Shown here in pieces: positions 1 through 11,500 of a stretch of 64,000 nt of DNA (position 1 is its first letter; every line of letters starts with the position of its first letter). A program made the position numbers and the translations under genes. The DNA is from Bombyx mori. Lineage: Eukaryota > Arthropoda > Insecta > Lepidoptera > Bombycidae. The stretch covers positions 1,922,001 to 1,986,000 of the forward strand of contig NC_085117.1 of the NCBI RefSeq assembly GCF_030269925.1, in the 5' to 3' direction. The notes beneath the pieces were generated by a model. The model was not told the DNA's origin and did not search any database. It saw only the letters and a list, made by a program, of their open reading frames with translations.

Positions 1-245
1 ATATGGGATGAAATATAATTTCAGTAAAATGGTAGTAATTTACTGAGATTTTTTCAGTGGACTTTTTGGAGGATCCCGAATATTAACGTTCAGCGGCTTT
101 AATTTCCCCACATTTGTGCACTTTTACAGATACTAAACAGTTAATAAACCACCGTTATTACACATTTAAACCTGAAGAAACAATAATTAGACAAAATTAA
201 ACACATCACACAACTTCACTCCTCGCGTTCCCGCCAAAAAGTCTA
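1..245 (+). repeat. Interspersed repeat family A, right part
   Basis: This stretch matches 33240-33495, the complement of 34735-35000, and the two halves at 50105-50220 and 50670-50745. The shared features are a segment around GGACTTTTTGGAGGATCCCG and a right end at CCCGCCAAAAAGT. A longer left part with ATGAAATG-like repeats is seen in the other copies. No coding capacity is visible. The class is unknown; it could be a short non-autonomous transposon. It lies in the intron before the exon at 394. Confidence 0.7.
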
Positions 246-393
246 CCGTTGTATTTAAGTATTTCAATAGAATAATTAATACGTGCGGGATTCGAACAAC
301 TGGTACAGTTAAGGTCTGCACTTGTGGAGGACAGTATCGGTGTGACCACGGTTAACTGTATCGCTAATTAATGACTTGTAATGCTTCCCCCAG

Positions 394-641
394 ACGCGCC
401 CCCCCCGGTCCCCCCGCGCGGCTTCGGTCCGGTGGGGCACCCCCCGCCCGGCGCCGGCCACGAGTCCAGCGTGTTCCTCCCCGACGCCTCGATAACCAAC
501 TTATCATCGCTGGACCTGTCCGAACGAGAAATCGAGAGCTTCAAGCGCTTCGAGTTCTACTTCGAGCCGCCCCAGCACAAGCCGAAGGTCTGCCTGGACG
601 TGAGGGACATCGCGAACGCACTGAAACACAACAAACTCTAG
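394..641 (+). CDS. Last coding exon of an unidentified gene
   Basis: A pyrimidine tract and AG acceptor at 391-393, with a branch-like CTAATTAATGAC upstream, open a GC-rich exon that reads in phase to a TAG stop at 639-641. The first codon is completed by one base from an upstream exon outside the window. The encoded tail of about 82 residues begins with a proline/glycine-rich segment. It continues into a conserved-looking stretch (SLDLSEREIESFKRFEFYFE, then VCLDVRDIANAL). The composition contrasts with the AT-rich flanks, which supports real coding. I do not recognise the family. The gene converges on BRD8, whose stop lies 1.9 kb away on the other strand. An ATG at 381 falls inside the acceptor tract and is unlikely to be a start. 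Confidence 0.6.
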
Positions 642-904
642 TCGCTTACCGTCGCCCGCGCTGTCCGCACGTCCCGTGACGTTTTAATAACTGACGCGAC
701 TCTTTAGATGTTAAGTCGAATGTTATAAATACATTTCCATGTATCATTTGTTGTTTTATTTGGTTTTTACTGGTTCGTACTAAAAGGCGCGCGGGAATTC
801 AACACGTGTGACGTCATTTGAGGCTAAAATATATAAACAAACTATACTCAGATTATTTATGAAAACAAGGCCTCACTTATATATTTTTTTCCTACTTATT
901 CGCT

Positions 905-1045
905 GGTAGTTTAAAGGGTTATTCTAGCTACCAACTAGCCCTAGCAAGAGCAGTGCTTCGCAGAATCTACCACCGGATCGGAAACGCGACCCACTGAGAA
1001 GATCGGGCGAGAAACTCATTGGGCTGTCTGTGGGTTAATCTTTGT
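905..1045 (+). repeat. Interspersed repeat family B fragment
   Basis: The block contains AGAATCTACCACCGGATCGG followed by AAACGCGACCCACTGAGAAG and a matching CTCA(T/G)TGGGC, which can fold back on the ACTGAG segment. The same block recurs in both orientations at 7848, 11380, 14285, 25740, 30380, 32268, 41590, 48800, 49215, 51585, 51985 and 52310. It looks like the 3' part of a lepidopteran retroposon. Confidence 0.7.
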
Positions 1046-1183
1046 CATAATCGACCAATGTGTTGAATTTCTTAATTATCTCTAAAATTATACATTTAAA
1101 AGACAATTTATTTATTTGTCTTTTCAGTTGCATCATTAAATTCGACAATTAAAGTCACAGGAACTAATTTCAATTTTTATTGA

Positions 1184-1395
1184 TGGTAGGAGGTCTTGTG
1201 AGTCCGCACGGGTACACTCCACCCCGCCTATTTCTGCCGTGAAGCAGTAATGCGGTTTGAAGGGTGGAGCAGTCGTAACTATACTGAGTCCTTAGAGCTT
1301 ATATCTCAAGGTGGGTGGCGCATTTACGTTGTAGATGTCTATGAGCTCCAGTAACCACTTAACAGGGCTGTGAGTTCGTCTATCTATTAATAAAA
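1184..1395 (+). repeat. Bm1-type SINE, 5'-truncated
   Basis: Recognised by GTCCGCACGGGTA, the TTCTGCCGTGAAGCAGTAATGC block and TGTCTATGAGCTCCAGTAAC, ending in an A-rich tail. The tRNA-like head is missing. Confidence 0.85.
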
Positions 1396-1417
1396 ATAAA
1401 TGTAGTAAATGTATGTA

Positions 1418-1512
1418 TTGCCCTTGTAGGCAGACGAGCATGCGGCCTACCTGATGGTGAGCGGTTACCGTCTCCTATGGACGTCAGGAAAGCCAAAGAT
1501 ACAGATAAACCG
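1418..1512 (-). repeat. CR1/jockey-like LINE 3' tail
   Basis: The complement of the tail seen at 36955-37078, including CCATGGGCGACGGTAACCA-like and GTCTGCCTACAAGGGCA segments. It is diverged and contains no ORF. Confidence 0.7.
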
Positions 1513-1875
1513 CTGTCTACCGTTATAGCCATACCGTATTCTAACAGAATATAACAAGAAAATTAAAGTTTTGGCTTAAAGGTCTAGTTTCCAGACCATA
1601 GATTCATTTAAAAGTCGGATAAAATAAAATTAAAAATAACAACAGTCAGTTATTACAAGTAAAGGTTTCATTTATTTTTAAAAAGAAAACAAAAATGGAT
1701 AAAGTCTCAATTAGATAAACATTCATTTATTTAAAAAAAAAAAATTTACGAAGGCTTATCCTCCTGTGAATAATTTTATACTTATCCTTTTCGATTTTAT
1801 TAAATAAACAGATAAATTGAGCTAAGGCCCAAAGGATGTTGTCTTAATTCTATAACGCCTGTCCCGCCCTTCAGA

Positions 1876-1935
1876 CCGTAACGCATTACTGTTTTGCGGC
1901 AGAAATAGGCGGGGCCTGGTATTTGCTCGGGTTCC
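1876..1935 (-). repeat. Bm1-type SINE internal fragment
   Basis: A 60-bp complement of the SINE body around the GCCGTGAAGCAGTAATGC block. Confidence 0.6.
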
Positions 1936-2094
1936 CTATATTCCATTTTACAATCACTATTCTTCATACATATTATTATTATTATTGTGAATTTAATTAC
2001 ATAGTTTCAACAATATAGTACGCGGAGACTGAACTAAGATTAATTTTTAAATTAATATGTGAAGCAAAAACTTTGTATCCCTTTTTAAGAAAAT

Positions 2095-2485
2095 TGCCCG
2101 ACGGAGGAGTGTGAAATTTCCCACACTTATAGAGAATATATGGAATGAGTACAGAATGTTTAATATTTTTGTTAATTATGCATAAAAAATACATTAAATC
2201 GATAAAAACAAAACATTACACACACTACCATGTATTTGACACAACACATACATATAAATATACTCTTTATTGTCAATTGTCAAACTTTTGTTTATTGTTT
2301 AAAGTCTGTGGTCAAATTGAGAATAGACTAATATTATTTATCTATAGTGTAGTTTTGGCGACATCTGTGATTAAAAGTATAACAGTGTTTGACAATAGAA
2401 CCATAATAATGTTTCAACATAAAATTTCAATTCATTATAGTCGAATTTCTACTACTGCGGGACCGCTAGTAATAATTAAATATGT
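2095..2485 (+). repeat. Interspersed repeat family C
   Basis: Matches 43435-43732 over most of its length, and its right end (TATAGTCGAATTTC, then CTACTG and a GGGACC block) is repeated at 16610-16680. It overlaps the likely 3' untranslated region of BRD8, so the BRD8 cleavage site may lie in or next to this insertion. Confidence 0.6.
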
Positions 2486-2486
2486 A

Positions 2487-2492
2487 TTTATT
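2487..2492 (-). terminator. Polyadenylation signal for BRD8
   Basis: AATAAA on the - strand, about 75 bases past the BRD8 stop codon. It is the nearest canonical signal. Confidence 0.55.
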
Positions 2493-2564
2493 AAGCTCTG
2501 ACACTAGTCGCTTTAGTGACCGATTTTGCGTTACATTGCGCGCTCGTGTTGACGTGGTCCCCTC

Positions 2565-5500
2565 TCAGTGCGGGCGCGTGTAGTGCGCGGGGTGGTGCAG
2601 GGGGGAGTGGTGGCGCCTCCTCTTCCTCCGCAGCGGGGGGGCGGCGCACAGTCCGGCGTGCGCCTGCGCAGCCACCAGCATGCCCAGCTGACACTGAGCC
2701 TACAAGTCAACACAATCACGGTCAACAAGAGCTGCCACCATCCATCATTTTACTGGTCATAAGGCCTTTTGTGAGTCCGCACGGATAGGCACCACTACCC
2801 TGCCGTGAAACAGTAATGCGTTTCGGTTTGAAGGGTGTAGCAGCCATTGTAACTATACTGAGACCTTAAAACTCTTATCTCAAGGTAGGTGGCGGCTTTT
2901 ACGTTATAGATGTCTATGGGCTCTGCTAACCACTTAACACCAGGTGGGTCGTGAGTTTGCCCACCCACGTAAAAAACCCCGATGGAACAATGACGTCAGC
3001 AATGATGACGTCACTTAACCAACAATCGAGCTATCGACCCTCCCGCCTACATACCTCCTCGTGCATCTCCTTCGCCATCGAGTGGACACTGTGCTCCGTG
3101 CTGTTGTAGATGAGGGCATTGGACAGCATCAGGAGCACGTCGCGCTGGAACTCGGCCGTCGTCCTGGGAGCGATCGGAAAAGACCATAAAATCAGTAGGA
3201 ATAGCAGCGCCATCTATCGGACCAGGGTGCGAAGCCGCGCCGACAGAACTCCGATCGTCAACCGCTAGAGGCGCGCTCGTCGAGGGTCCGGCGAATCGTC
3301 TTGGACACTAATTTTATTTTGCAGAAATCGCTAAATGATTTTCAACAAAAAAAGGTAACCTTATAAAATAATAATTAAAACAGTCGATATTCCGACGCTC
3401 GGTATTTTATACACATTGGTAGAAGGTCGTCTTATCGACGGTTCGCGCTGTCAGAGTTAATGACATAGACAATATTGACTTGATTTTGTACTTCTAGTTG
3501 GTTATTGCATCTTCGATAATTTTTGTATTAAAAAAAATTCTTTTAAGCTTTTAAAGTTTCATTTCGGACATCAAATAATACTGCAATAAACGTTCTGGTG
3601 AAACATTGGCGATTCTGTTGTATGACGTCATACGTGGGTTAACAACGAACGGTTATCAGTTTACTTATTGGCCTCGAATTAAGTCTATTTTTTGTATAGC
3701 GTGGCCATTTTTGAAACTCAACCTGATGTTTCCGTTGTCGATGTTCCTGCGGATCGTGGTGAGGTCCATGGGCCGCTTCACGACGACGCTGTACCCGGGC
3801 GCCTCCTCGTCGCTGATCGGACGGAGGAACAACGAAGCGTATTTATGGGCGCACAATCTGGAATCAGGGGGATGAATGATGATAAAAAAATCTAAAATAA
3901 ATAAATAAATAAGATATATGTATTATGTTCTAGAACTTTTATTTACAAGAAATTAAATTAAATTTTGTTATTTTAAAAATTATTATTATTATTACATTTT
4001 TGTAAACACAGGATTAATTAATTAACTTTGTATATTATATACTAAAAACTGGAACAAATATTAACTAAATACTTTTTATATTGGTTTTTTTTTTGCTTAA
4101 ATGGATGGACGAGCTCACAGCCCGCCTGGTGTTAAGTGGTTACTGGAACCCATAGACATTTACAACGTATATGCCGTCATTCACCTTGACATATAGATTC
4201 TAAGGTAGTAGTATATAGTTACAACGGCTGTCCCCCTCTTCATACTGAAACGCATTATAGTTTTGCGGGTTTCATTTTTATTACACGATGTTATTCCTTC
4301 ACCGTGGAAGTCAATCGTGAACATTGGTTGAGTACGTATTTCATTAGAAAAACTAGTACCCGCCTGCGGGATTCGAACACCGGTGCATCGCTCAACACGA
4401 ATGCACCGGACGTCTTATCTCTTAGGCCACGACGACTTCAAATGATAAGTAATTTAAAATGTATGTAATATTTTAAAATTCTTTGGTTTTGTAGCGTTTT
4501 GTGTGAACCTCTTGTGAGTCCGCGCGGGTAGGCACCACCGCCCTGCCTATTTCTGCCGTGAAGCAGTAATGCGTTTCGGTTTGAAGGGCGGGGCAGCCGT
4601 TGTAACTATACTGAGACCTTAGACCTCATATCTCAAGGTAAATGGCGGCATTTACATTGTACATGTCTATGGGCTCCAGTAAACATTTAACGACAGGTGG
4701 GCTGTGAGCTCGTCCAGCAATCTAGACAATAAAAAAATTATTAAAAAAACATGTGGAGTGGTTCTACCTGCTGTAGACCAGCATGACGGACTTCCTCCAC
4801 AGGCGGTGCTGTCTCTCGGCGTCGTTGCCGCTGGGCGAGTCCGGGGCGCTGGTCTCCGCAGCGCTCTCCGACCCTGAGCAGGCTGGAAGAGTTGGCCGAG
4901 TTATCAAATCGCATCATCATCATCATCAAACTTGGGACATTCTCTATAACAGCCCTATATTATTAAGTGATATGAAATGAAAAAAGCGACACTAATAAAT
5001 TTAAATTGAAAATAGTGTAAAAAAATATATTTTTTATTGTAAAAAAAGCGTGGGGTGCTTTTTAAGATATTATTGAAATAATAATTCTTCTATTCATATC
5101 TGTCAGAAAAATATTTATAACCAATAACACCATGCAAACCACGCTTTTTAAAAAATAAAAAATATATTTTTTTACACTACTTTCAAAATAAATTTATTAA
5201 AATTTATTTTCTATCTTTTAGTTGAATTTTATATAAAGCGTGTTTTTTAGTTTTTTTTTATTATTTATAATTTTTTTTTTAATATTGAATTGTCATCGGT
5301 TCTCGATAGATCTACAAAGTTTGAATGAAATCTGGCCGTTTATTAAGTGGGTCAAAATCGCGTCTAAAGGAGTCAGTTACATACATACATACAAGTGAAG
5401 CTAATATAAAGCGTATAAAAAGAGACAAACACTGCATGCGCATCATGAAAAGTCTATCCATCTCTCTCTCGCGCGGTCTAGCTTATGAGTGTGAAGGGGA

Positions 5501-8500
5501 CAGTTATTGTTATAGCGTGGTCTTATCTTATTATTATTGTTTTAATATTAAATTATTATTGTCTAATTATAATGGCATAAGTTGATAAAAATGCTATGCA
5601 ATAGCTTTACCGCGGCAGTCCCCAAGTACCACACGTGTTTTTTTTTCTATTATTACTCTATATACATGAATAAGCTGACCGCATAATCAATGTTTAGTGG
5701 TTATCAGTGCCCATGGACATCACCGCATGACTCATCTTGAGACATGAGGTCGAATTCGAAGTTTACTGCTTCATGGTGGTAATAAGCAAGACATAATTAT
5801 GTGTTTGAAGTCAAGAATGTCTGAGGAGCTTTCGAGGAAGTTTGGAGGTAAAAAAGACAGAAGCGACTCACTTCGAGAATCGGATTTCTTCTTTCTAGAA
5901 TAGTCTCTCTTTTTCTTTCCGTCCTTCTCCTCTTCTCTGCTCAACTGCGAAACGGAAAGCATTATCAAAACGAGGCGAGAAGCTTTTGAAAGTATTAGTA
6001 CAGGAAAATGATCCATGTGTCGTATATAAATAAGGTACACAATCGCCTACTTTAATTTAATTTAAACTCTATTTTATATCAAATACGGATCAATTTTCTA
6101 TGCACGTAGTATATTCGTGTTTCAAGTATTCCAAACAAACAAGCGAGCGTGCAAAATTAGTGCTTATTACTATTGAAATAAAGAACATATTAGCTGTAAA
6201 CGCAGATTAACTCTTAATCCGACTTAACGTTTTTTTTTAAATGCCTTTGTAGGCGGACCAGCATACGGCCCACCTGATGGTAAGTGGTTACAGTAGCGCC
6301 ATGGACATCAGCAATGTCAAGGGCACGCCGAGCCGCCGCTTACAACATGCCATTGATTATGACAAATCAATCTATGGGTAGAGTCGGATACTAACTACCC
6401 TCTTTTTTGTTGTTGTTAATATTATGTCAAAATTTATTTATACGGTTGTGTCTGTGTGTGTTTTTATAAATTTTGTGTATGCACCTGTTTTGAATTGCAA
6501 TTCAATTTGAATATAAATAATAAATATAAAATAATAAATAAATATAACAATTGCAATTGCAAATTGTTATATTCAATAATTAAACTTATAATTCCTATGG
6601 TTGTGATTTGTTTTGTGGATCAATAAATGAAAACAATAAAATAAAAAAGGCTACTAGGGACGCCGGCAACCTATCAGCCCTCGGACAGCAGCATCGCCTT
6701 CATAGACGCGCCTTGTATTAAAGACCAGATGTCCCATTACCTAAATCTTTAGGCTTTAGAGTAAGAGGTAAACTTAAGAAGAAACGGATGGATTGCGTCA
6801 AAGACGATATGTGTGGGAGGGGAGTGAGAGATGAAATGGTATATGATAGAGGAGTATGGAGGGAGAAAACATTTTGCAGCGACCCCTGGTGACTAGGAGG
6901 AGGGCAGGATAATGGAGCCACTGCGGTCATCTACAGTGCGTTTCCAGAGATATTTTTTGCCACGTACCATCCGGCTATGGAATGAGCTCCCCTCCACGGT
7001 GTCTCCCGAGCGCTATGACATGTCCTTCTTCAAACGAGGCTTGCGGAGGCTATTTAGCGGTAGGCATCGGCTTGGCTCTGTTATTGGCATTGCTAAAGTC
7101 CATGGACGACGGTAACCACTCACCATCCGTGGTGAGCCGTGTGCTTTTCTGCCTACAAGGGCAATAAAAATAATGCTGATGTCCCGTCACCTCCATGGGG
7201 GTGTCGTCGTCTGTCTCGGCGTGCGTCTCCTCGGGGGGCGGCGGCTCCCGCTTCGCGACCGCCTGGATGAGCATCTGGTTCAGCGGTATTGAATCCTGCA
7301 GCACAGGAAACTTGAATGAGGAAGGACTTTTTGACAGAAGACGGAGTGAAGTTGTTAATTTTTATTTTTTATTGCTTAGATGGGTGGACGAGCTCACGGC
7401 CAACCTGATGTTAAGTGGCTACCGGAGCCCATAGACATCTACAAACGCCGCCACCCACCTTAAAAAACTCAACGGGTCTAAAGTCAGGTCTAATGACGTC
7501 ATATGTGGTTGAAATTATATTTATCAGCAGTGGGGTCAGTTCCGAACCAGCATCACAGAAGCGTCAGTTCGCGGAGCTTCGATGCACCATCGCGCATGCA
7601 TGTAAATGCGCCATCCACATTGAGACATGAGTTGTAAGGTCTCAGTATAGTTACAACGGCTGCCCCGCCCTTCAAAGCGCATTACTACTTCACGGCAGAA
7701 ATAAGCAGGGCGGTGGTACCTACCCGTGCGGACTCACAAGAGGTCCTACCACCAGTAATTACGCAAATCATAATTTAGCGGGTTTGATTTTTATTACACG
7801 ATGTTATTCCTTCACTGTGGAAGTCAATCGTGAACATTTGTTAAACAACAGCAAGAGCCGTGCTTCGCAGAATCTACCACCGGATCGGAAACGCGACCCG
7901 CTGAGAAGATCCGACAAACCTAGGTACTTGTAAGTCATATTGTCGGGATATCGATTTAAATTCGCCCCCAATGTTAGTGATATTGAGGGACGCCTTTCAA
8001 ATTCCCTTGAGGTCTGAAAACCGGCTTCGACCTCACAAATCATGAACCACGCACCTCGGCATCTTCGTCTCTCTTCAGTCCGTCCTCTGTCTTCTCGATG
8101 GCCGCTTCCGGTTCCGGTGCGGCCGATTCGTTCGCCACTTCCGGCTCCGTCTTGACTTCCACCAGTGGTGTTTCCTCTTCGGCTTCCGGCTTCGCTTCGG
8201 GCGGTGGCTCCTCGACCGGAGTCTCCTCTGGTGGCGCTGAAACTGACCCGTAGATTATATTTTAAGATTAGACTAGATAACGCTGACACAAGTCCCCGGA
8301 AGTATACTGAAGGTACTCTACTGGTGGTAGGACCTCTTGTGAGTTCGCACGGGTAGGTACCACCGCCCTGCCTATTTCTGCCGTGAAGCAGTAATGCGTT
8401 TCGGTTTGAAGGCGGGCAGCCGTTGTAACTATACTGAGACCTTAGAACTTATATCTCAAGGTGGGTGGCGCATTTGCGTTGTACCAATCAACCAATCTAA

Positions 8501-11500
8501 CCAATAAAAAAAATCTAACCAATAAAAAAAAATAGGGACAGAGAAAGTGACTTTGTTTTATACTATGTAGTGATGACTGCGTCAAAGACTCAAACCTGGG
8601 TTCTCAGCCGCTTCTGGTGCGTCGGGCTCCTTCGCATCCGGTTCCGGCTCCGGTGGCAAGGGTATATCTTCGGGCAGCACCCTCAGACACTCCTCCTCGA
8701 CGTCCTCCGGCTGTTGCGCGGGAGGCGGTTCTTCAACCGACTCATCTTGAGGAAGTGCTTCAGGGGTTACAACTTCCGTTTCGCTCGCGGACGGCTCTGG
8801 TTTCTCTTCTACAGGGACCGGAGGTGGTTCGGGGCTGAAATTTGTGTAACTCTTCATCTGAAGGTACGAAAGACTGGATAGTCGTTACGTTAGATTAGTG
8901 GTCGGCAAACTTATTAGTGACTAGCGGCCCGTTCCGACTCCGCTCGGGTCTTTAACAAAAATTTCAACGATATTTGACGTTGTTTTATTTTTTTAAATAA
9001 AAGAACACTTATTGCGGCACAACTGCAATAGTTAGACATATGCTGTCGCGACACTTTTTGTAAATAATACTGTGTTCTACAAAGTCGTAGTACATTATTT
9101 TATTCTATCATGAATAGTTTTCGCAGGGCACGCGATGTAAAGAATATTTTAGGTAATTGTTTTTGACACCTTGGGTTACATTATTGGAGTTTTAGTAAGG
9201 ATCCCTAATTTGTTTCAAAAAAGATTATAGCCTATGTCACTCGGGAATAGTGTAGCTTCCAAACAGTGAAAGAATTTTCAAATCGGTTCAGTAGTTTCGG
9301 AGCCTATTCAATACAAACAAACAAACAAATCTTTCCTCTTTATAATATTATTATTATAGTATAGAAGAGCCAAATATGCAAATTAAAACCACTTACAAAA
9401 AAATTGAGAACCATATCTGTTTGTAAATGTAGTAACCATTCATTATTACAACTCATAAAATAAATGCTATATTGTATACTGCTTCGATTAATATATACCT
9501 AGTCAGGTCATAAGTATTGTCACACAGTAAAAACTTTTCTTTTAGAATGCTGGCCACAAAAAAGTTTAGGCACGAAGACTGGCCCTCCTCCAGTCCAAAT
9601 TTGAATCCGTTAGATTACAAGATATGGCAACACTTGGAGGAAAAGGCGTGCTCAAAGCCTCATCCCAATTTGGAGTCACTCAAGACATCCTTGATTAAGG
9701 CAGCCGCCGATATTGACATGGACCTCGTTCGTGCTGCGATAGACGACTGGCCGCGCAGATTGAAGGCCTGTATTCAAAATCACGGAGGTCATTTTGAATA
9801 AACTTTAGTGTCATAAGAATCTAGGTTTTGCTATGTTCATTTTGGTATATGAATGGTTACATAATGAATAAACTTGTTTCAATTATTTTACATTAAACAT
9901 GTGACAGAATTTATGACCTGACTAGGTATAATAGTAATCAGTCAGGGGTGCTGATATTAAATGACCGTACATATTATTAACCGGCTTTTTCGTCCACAGC
10001 CGGATAATATTAAAGGCCAGGCAAGCCCGTGGGATATTTGTACCAGAGCCACACTCAAGAGTTCAAAGAGCCGCATTTTGCCGACCTCTGAGCTATACCA
10101 TTGTTTGAATTCGGAACGTCAAAAGTGTCAACGAGCGACGTGCGCTATGACACTTTACCCCTTTTCATTTCCAGCCGCCAAGGGCGACCCATCTATTTCA
10201 TATTTCTTATATTCATATATCTTTAATTTGTCACTTATCAAATAATAAAAATATCAAACTAATAATACAGTCCACTCTCATTCACCACAACGCAACATAT
10301 GGGCCTTCGAGCCAAATTAAAGATATCACCATTGAGGATTAGACTTCATGTCTCAAGTCTGTTGTTGAATTACCGCTCTCACTGTCTCTAGGGTGGATCA
10401 TCAACACTCACTCAAGTGCGTCACTCTCTTCCGCGGGTAGAGGCTCCTCCTCGACCGGAGGGGCTGGTTCATCTTTCGGCGTGACCACCTCCTCTTCCTC
10501 CACGTCCGGTTGAGGGGGTGTCGATTCTATTTCCTTGATCTCCTCTTTTATCTGAAATTCAAGGGTAGACTTATATATATATGTATGTATAAATATAATT
10601 TCTTGATTCATCGTATGAGACTTGATATCAAAGTTTGCCTTTAGTAGGCAGCGGCTTGGCTTTGCCTCTGGCATTGTCGAAGTCCATGGGCGACGGTAGC
10701 CACTCACCACTAGGTTGGCCTTATGCTCGTCTATCGAATATCGAAGGATTTAGTAGCATCTAGAGCGCTCGAGAAGTACAACGTCGTCTATTGTCAGATA
10801 GCGGAAACACACAATACTCGACTTGTGTGGAATATTTTCGATAATTCTAGGGATGTCGTATCGATTATAAAAGCGTTGCGAATTGAGAATTTTAAAGTGT
10901 TCTGTGTGTGTTCCAAGTGATGAATACAGTTTTAAGTTGTACTTTGGTGAAAGATTTATTTATCTCGAGGCCCAGCGCGTAACAATATATAGATTACTCC
11001 CATTAATCGAATTAAATTACATAAGGCATACGCTTACCTTTTCAACTTCGGGTTGAATGACTTTTATTTCGGTCGTCGGGAATTTCACTTCCGGGAAGCT
11101 GACCTTGACCTCCGTCTCTGCTGGGGGGTCGGGCGGGGGGGCGGCCCCCTCCGCTTCCGGAGCCTCTTCCGGCGGTTCCTGCGGCGGCAACGTCGCGTCA
11201 GCCTGTACGGTATGTAGCCACTTAAGGTTTTTGGGTCATTCTATGTCTAATATTGGACTGCCGGCGTGACCCAGCTTCAAGTGTGATGAGATATCTTTTC
11301 GATAAGCACAAGTGTGATGTGCTTATCGAAAAGATATCTCATCGCCCTTTTTTTTTCCTACCGAAGCTGATAGCCTTGAGAGGCTATATCAGCGTAGCCT
11401 TAACTAGTCTCAAACCTGATGACATTGCTAACACTGGCCCTAGCAAGAGCCGTGCTTCGCAGAATCTACCACCTGATCGGAAACACGACCTACTGATAAG

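Noticed and set aside
63..641. Start of a new gene at the ATG at 371 or 381
   Set aside because: Both ATGs lie in the polypyrimidine/acceptor region. The coding composition begins only at 394, in line with a 3' exon.
4900..4930. CAT/ATG repeat as a His-tag-like coding stretch or CRISPR-like array
   Set aside because: A simple (CAT)n microsatellite of about eight units at the edge of BRD8 exon 15's intron. No CRISPR-type repeat-spacer pattern exists anywhere in the window, as expected for an animal genome.
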